DNA of 9,112 nt from contig JAITTM010000017.1 of NCBI GenBank assembly GCA_031286975.1, positions 1-9,112 on the forward strand, read 5' to 3'. This stretch comes from Coriobacteriales bacterium. Its GTDB lineage: Bacteria; Actinomycetota; Coriobacteriia; Coriobacteriales; UBA8131. A program made the translations under genes and the position numbers. Under the pieces are notes generated by a model. It was not told where the DNA came from. It did not search any database and was given only the letters and a program-made list of their open reading frames with translations. Below, in pieces: positions 7,174 to 9,112 of the stretch (position 1 is the stretch's first letter; every line of letters starts with the position of its first letter).

Positions 7174-7669
7174 CGAAGTCTCCCTTCAGCTTCTGTCTTA
7201 ACGCGGCACGGGCATCGCTAAGATGATTGCGTACCGTCGAGTGCGGGCTGCCGAGCATCTGGGCGATCTCTTTGGCGTTGTAGCCCTCGTAGTAATACAG
7301 GTACGTGCAAACGCGCTGTGGCTCCGGCAGGGTCAAGACCACCTCAAGCGTCCAATCGGTGCTATCCGGCGGGGCGACTGGCTCTGCGATGTTCTCCAGA
7401 GCAAAACGCTTGCTCCAGCCACTTTTGAGGCAATCCTTGCAGTGGTTGGCGGCAACGCGAATCAGCCACGCCTTCTCGTGCTCGGTGCTCTTGAAGCTCT
7501 GCGGCTTGGCAAGCAGCTTGAGAAACACGTTTTGCACGGCGTCCTCGGTGTCGGGCGCGTTGCGCAGATAGGTGTAGCAGACGCGGTAGACCGTATCGAC
7601 ATGCCGCTCATAAAGGGCGACAAAAGAGTCGCGCGCGTTGTGCTCAGGCTGTGCCACGGAGTGCCTCAT
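7166..7669 (-). CDS. RNA polymerase ECF-type sigma factor (sigma-70 family)
   Basis: This protein of up to 167 residues should direct RNA polymerase to a small set of promoters, and has the two-domain ECF layout. Region 2 spans about 14-84, with the core-binding helix TEDAVQNVFLKLL at 41-53 and the -10-reading segment EKAWLIRVAANHCKD at 65-79. A short linker follows (about 85-108). Region 4 spans about 110-162, with LPEPQRVCTYLYYYEGYNAK, then EIAQMLG and the recognition helix STVRNHLSDARAALRQKL. The length is usual for the family. I give the longest ATG start, but it has no Shine-Dalgarno signal. The GTG at 7655-7657 (codon 5) has GAGG 6 bases upstream and is a strong alternative; either removes nothing from region 2. 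Its last 8 bases overlap the anti-sigma start as ATGAGTGA, the usual coupling for a sigma/anti-sigma pair. No C-terminal extension is present, so control should come from the partner. Confidence 0.95.
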   Translation of the reverse strand: MRHSVAQPEHNARDSFVALYERHVDTVYRVCYTYLRNAPDTEDAVQNVFLKLLAKPQSFKSTEHEKAWLIRVAANHCKDCLKSGWSKRFALENIAEPVAPPDSTDWTLEVVLTLPEPQRVCTYLYYYEGYNAKEIAQMLGSPHSTVRNHLSDARAALRQKLKGDFDE

Positions 7670-7820
7670 CTATAATACGATTGAACAGGGCAAAGTGTCG
7701 GCTGTCATTCTTCTTGCTGTGTTCTCTTAGGAACCTTGGGATAAAATCGCGATCTTTTGAGAGTCTGAGGCCACTTTGAGCACAAGCTCTGCCAAAAACC
7801 ATCTTGTCCATAGTATCCAT
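7644..7820 (-). CDS. 58-residue basic, probably helical protein of unknown function, between nnrD and the sigma factor
   Basis: The frame starts with ATG at 7818-7820 and ends with TGA at 7644-7646, giving 58 residues that begin MDTMDKMVFGRACAQSGLRL. A good Shine-Dalgarno GGAG (7830-7833) ends 9 bases before the ATG and lies across the last codon and stop of nnrD. The start is only 6 bases after that stop. The 3' end overlaps the sigma gene by 26 bases, so its translation would run ribosomes onto the sigma start. The product is rich in Arg, Lys, Phe and Leu and has a likely amphipathic helix in its C-terminal half (FALFNRIIDEALRG). It has no signal or membrane segment. It uses codons such as AGA, AGG, CTA and ATA, and is close to 46% G+C, unlike nnrD. 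Other in-frame ATGs lie at 7811 and 7802. It shares the frame of nnrD, so stop readthrough would append it to NnrD. I do not recognise a family. It could be a small regulator of the sigma factor or a decayed gene remnant. Confidence 0.6.
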   Translation of the reverse strand: MDTMDKMVFGRACAQSGLRLSKDRDFIPRFLREHSKKNDSRHFALFNRIIDEALRGTA

Positions 7821-7826
7821 GAAACA

Positions 7827-8891
7827 TCACTCCGGGGACTTAAGGTTCTCGAGCGCGACTATGGCAGCGGCCAGGCAGTCGAGCACATCGGTGGCGATGA
7901 CGCTTCGCATTCCCAGACGCTCCTGTGCCAACAGGCCCGCCTGGCTGTGCAGATAGACGCCTAACCGTGCCGCCTCGAAGGGGGCGAGCCCCTGGGAGAG
8001 AAGCGCGCCTATCACGCCTGCCAGCACGTCGCCCGTGCCTGCCGTGGCAAGTGCCGCCGTGCCAAACCCGAGCGTGTCCCTGCGCCCCTCATGTTGGATG
8101 TGGGTGCTCGGGCCCTTGGCAACAAGCGTCGCGCCAAGAGCCGTCGCGAGGGCGCTGACGGTGCTCAGAAAACCGGGGTCTGTGCCGCGCGCGGCGGCGA
8201 CATCTCCCTCGGAAGGTTGGGTGGCAACCACGCTCGCGGTTGCGCCCTGCGCGGCGGCAGCGCTGTGCTGCTGCACGTTGCCGCGCGCGGGCTGCGGGGC
8301 AAGGACGGCGACGGCCAGACGCTCGAGTTCACCGGCGTGCGGGGTGAGGATGAGGGCGTGCTCCGCCTTGGCGCGCTGCGCGCAGGCAGCCTGCGCCGCG
8401 GATGAGCGGGCGAGCAGCGTGAGCGCGTCGGCATCGAGCAGCAGCGGCTTGTGCGCCTGCAAGAGCGCGTGCTCCAGGGCATCGGCCGCGCCTGCCGTCA
8501 GCCCCATGCCGGGGCCGAGCACCACGGCATCAAAGCGCGGATCGCTGGCAAGAAAGCTGGTGACGGCTCCGGGCACGAACGTCCCGGTGTTCTCCGCAAG
8601 ACCTATAACGGGAATGGTGAGCAGTTGCGCCTGCGCGATGGGCACCACGCTTTGGGGCACTACGAGGGTCACATAGCCGGCACCCGCGCGAGCCGCGGCA
8701 AGCGCTGTTAGGATGGGAGCACCGGTGTAGCGCGTCGAACCGCCGATGACCAGCAGGCTCCCGCGCGAGTATTTGTTGGCATTGGGGGAGATGGACGGCA
8801 TGAGCGCCGCATAGGCAGCTGCCTCGGGAGCGGTGCCGGTGCCGTTGGTGCCGCGGGTGTCTGCCGGATGTTCTGGGGTCGTGATTCTCAT
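7827..8891 (-). CDS. nnrD: ADP-dependent (S)-NAD(P)H-hydrate dehydratase
   Basis: This cytosolic metabolite-repair enzyme uses ADP to dehydrate S-NADHX and S-NADPHX back to NADH and NADPH. The 354 residues show the ribokinase-like YjeF C-terminal fold: a GSLLVIGGS nucleotide-site start at 44-52, then YTGAPILTALAAARAGAGYVTL motifs near 55-76, VLGPGMG at 124-130, LLDADAL at 151-157, LTPHAGELERL at 182-192, AKG at 258-260, and the signature GTGDVLAG at 285-292, whose Asp288 is the expected catalytic base. Two things are unusual. The first is a 40-residue Pro/Thr/Gly-rich N-terminal extension with no NnrE epimerase domain. The second is an Ala/Gln-rich insertion at about 197-243 (low complexity) between LTPHAGE and the AKG strand, so the protein is longer than the usual 280-290 residues. 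The start at 8891 was chosen because it forms an ATGA overlap with the upstream stop; the Shine-Dalgarno signal is weak, which fits coupling. G+C is very high. Confidence 0.95.
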   Translation of the reverse strand: MRITTPEHPADTRGTNGTGTAPEAAAYAALMPSISPNANKYSRGSLLVIGGSTRYTGAPILTALAAARAGAGYVTLVVPQSVVPIAQAQLLTIPVIGLAENTGTFVPGAVTSFLASDPRFDAVVLGPGMGLTAGAADALEHALLQAHKPLLLDADALTLLARSSAAQAACAQRAKAEHALILTPHAGELERLAVAVLAPQPARGNVQQHSAAAAQGATASVVATQPSEGDVAAARGTDPGFLSTVSALATALGATLVAKGPSTHIQHEGRRDTLGFGTAALATAGTGDVLAGVIGALLSQGLAPFEAARLGVYLHSQAGLLAQERLGMRSVIATDVLDCLAAAIVALENLKSPE

Positions 8892-9112
8892 GGCTCGGTG
8901 TGCGACTCTTCGGGTTCGGCCAAGCTCGCTGGGCGCTCGTCGCCGTTAGCATCCGCATCGGCCAGTTCAAGCGGGCGCTCGTCGCCGTTAGCGTCTGCAT
9001 CGGCCAGTTCAAGCGGGTACTCGTCGCCGTTAGCGTCTGCATCGGCCAAGCTCGCTGAGGGTTCGTCGCCGTTGGCATCCGCGTCGTCCAGGCTCGCCAG
9101 GCGCTCGTCCAT
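8888..9112 (-). CDS. Acidic 14-residue-repeat protein, possibly only the C-terminal tail of a longer protein
   Basis: The frame is open from the window edge to a TGA at 8888-8890 and gives 74 residues. Nearly all of it is a 14-residue unit repeated about five times, with the core ADADANGDE followed by RPLEL, YPLEL, PSASL or RPASL. The last residues (AEPEESHTEP) break the pattern. The unit D-A-D-A-N-G-D-E resembles the D-x-D-x-N/D-G start of calcium-binding loops (EF-hand, dockerin), and in two units a Glu falls at loop position 12. Loop position 8 is Glu rather than the usual hydrophobic residue, so calcium binding is only a possibility. The ATG at 9110-9112 is the last codon in the window and stands where other units have Gly, so it could be the true start or an internal Met of a longer gene. 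No signal peptide or membrane segment is seen. Its stop overlaps the nnrD start as ATGA, which implies coupled translation. I do not recognise the family. Confidence 0.7.
   Translation of the reverse strand: MDERLASLDDADANGDEPSASLADADANGDEYPLELADADANGDERPLELADADANGDERPASLAEPEESHTEP
8936..9112 (-). repeat. In-frame 42-bp tandem repeat
   Basis: The plus-strand anchor cgtcgccgtt recurs with exact 42-base spacing: units begin at about 8936, 8978, 9020 and 9062, and a fifth, degenerate unit begins at 9104. The period is 14 codons, so changes in copy number keep the frame. Differences between units are mostly at third positions (gcatcc against gcgtct), or swap PLEL for ASL, so the array has been under protein-level selection rather than being a fresh duplication. 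It reaches the window edge and may continue beyond it. Confidence 0.9.

Noticed and set aside
6380..7201. Plus-strand open frame of 273 codons, Ala/Gly-rich
   Set aside because: It is the complement of the Ala/Pro-repeat anti-sigma gene. G+C-rich repeats with few stops produce it, it has no good ribosome site, and the minus frame has a clear start, overlap and membrane helices.
7671..7676. TATAAT on the plus strand as a promoter
   Set aside because: It is a perfect -10 by chance: no -35 at the right distance and no plus-strand gene downstream. The minus reading of the same bases is discussed with the sigma start.
8035..8676. Plus-strand open frame of 213 codons, Ala/Ser/Cys-rich
   Set aside because: It lies opposite nnrD, whose motifs (GTGDVLAG, LTPHAGE) are certain. 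High G+C removes stops on the opposite strand.
8936..9112. CRISPR array
   Set aside because: The 42-base units abut with no unique spacers and keep one reading frame, so this is a coding tandem repeat.

Overview
The window carries eight genes, all read from the minus strand. The longest, a giant surface protein, is open at position 1; the first, a repeat protein, touches position 9112. The organism is probably a Gram-positive actinobacterium of the Coriobacteriia (Eggerthella/Olsenella-like). This is an inference from three things: the ECF sigma/anti-sigma pair with its Ala/Pro-rich anti-sigma factor, the lipobox and Sec-type signals, and the very large secreted beta-helix/SdrD-B-type adhesin. 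No sequence in the window fixes the species.

Right block (9112 to 6409), in transcription order: the end, or possibly all, of a protein made of 14-residue acidic repeats; nnrD, the ADP-dependent NAD(P)H-hydrate dehydratase; an overlooked 58-codon reading frame; an ECF sigma factor; and its probable membrane anti-sigma factor. The genes are chained: an ATGA overlap, a 6-base gap with the Shine-Dalgarno sequence lying across the previous stop, a 26-base overlap and an 8-base ATGAGTGA overlap. This looks like one translationally coupled operon.

Middle (6408 to 6123): the only long intergenic stretch, about 286 bases. It is A+T-rich in its centre and holds direct and inverted repeats that look like operators, and a G-tract leader. 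No convincing rho-independent terminator separates the two blocks.

Left block (6122 to beyond 1): a one-helix membrane protein of 140 residues with an unknown external domain, a 75-residue lipoprotein-like peptide, and a giant secreted protein of which 1,813 residues are visible. That protein has a signal peptide, an acidic Pro/Ser linker, an InlB-like repeat, a long beta-helix (pectate-lyase-like adhesive) region, an Ig-like domain, two SdrD-B plus isopeptide-D2 modules and an Ig-like DUF5011-type domain. The rest of the protein, including any sortase signal, lies outside the window.

Working model (inference): the membrane anti-sigma factor holds the sigma factor until an envelope or surface signal arrives, and the freed sigma factor may drive the adjacent adhesin operon. 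G+C content, counted on a few rows, is about 70 to 78% in nnrD, about 46% in the 58-codon frame and about 42 to 58% in the adhesin, so the window may be a junction between core and accessory DNA.
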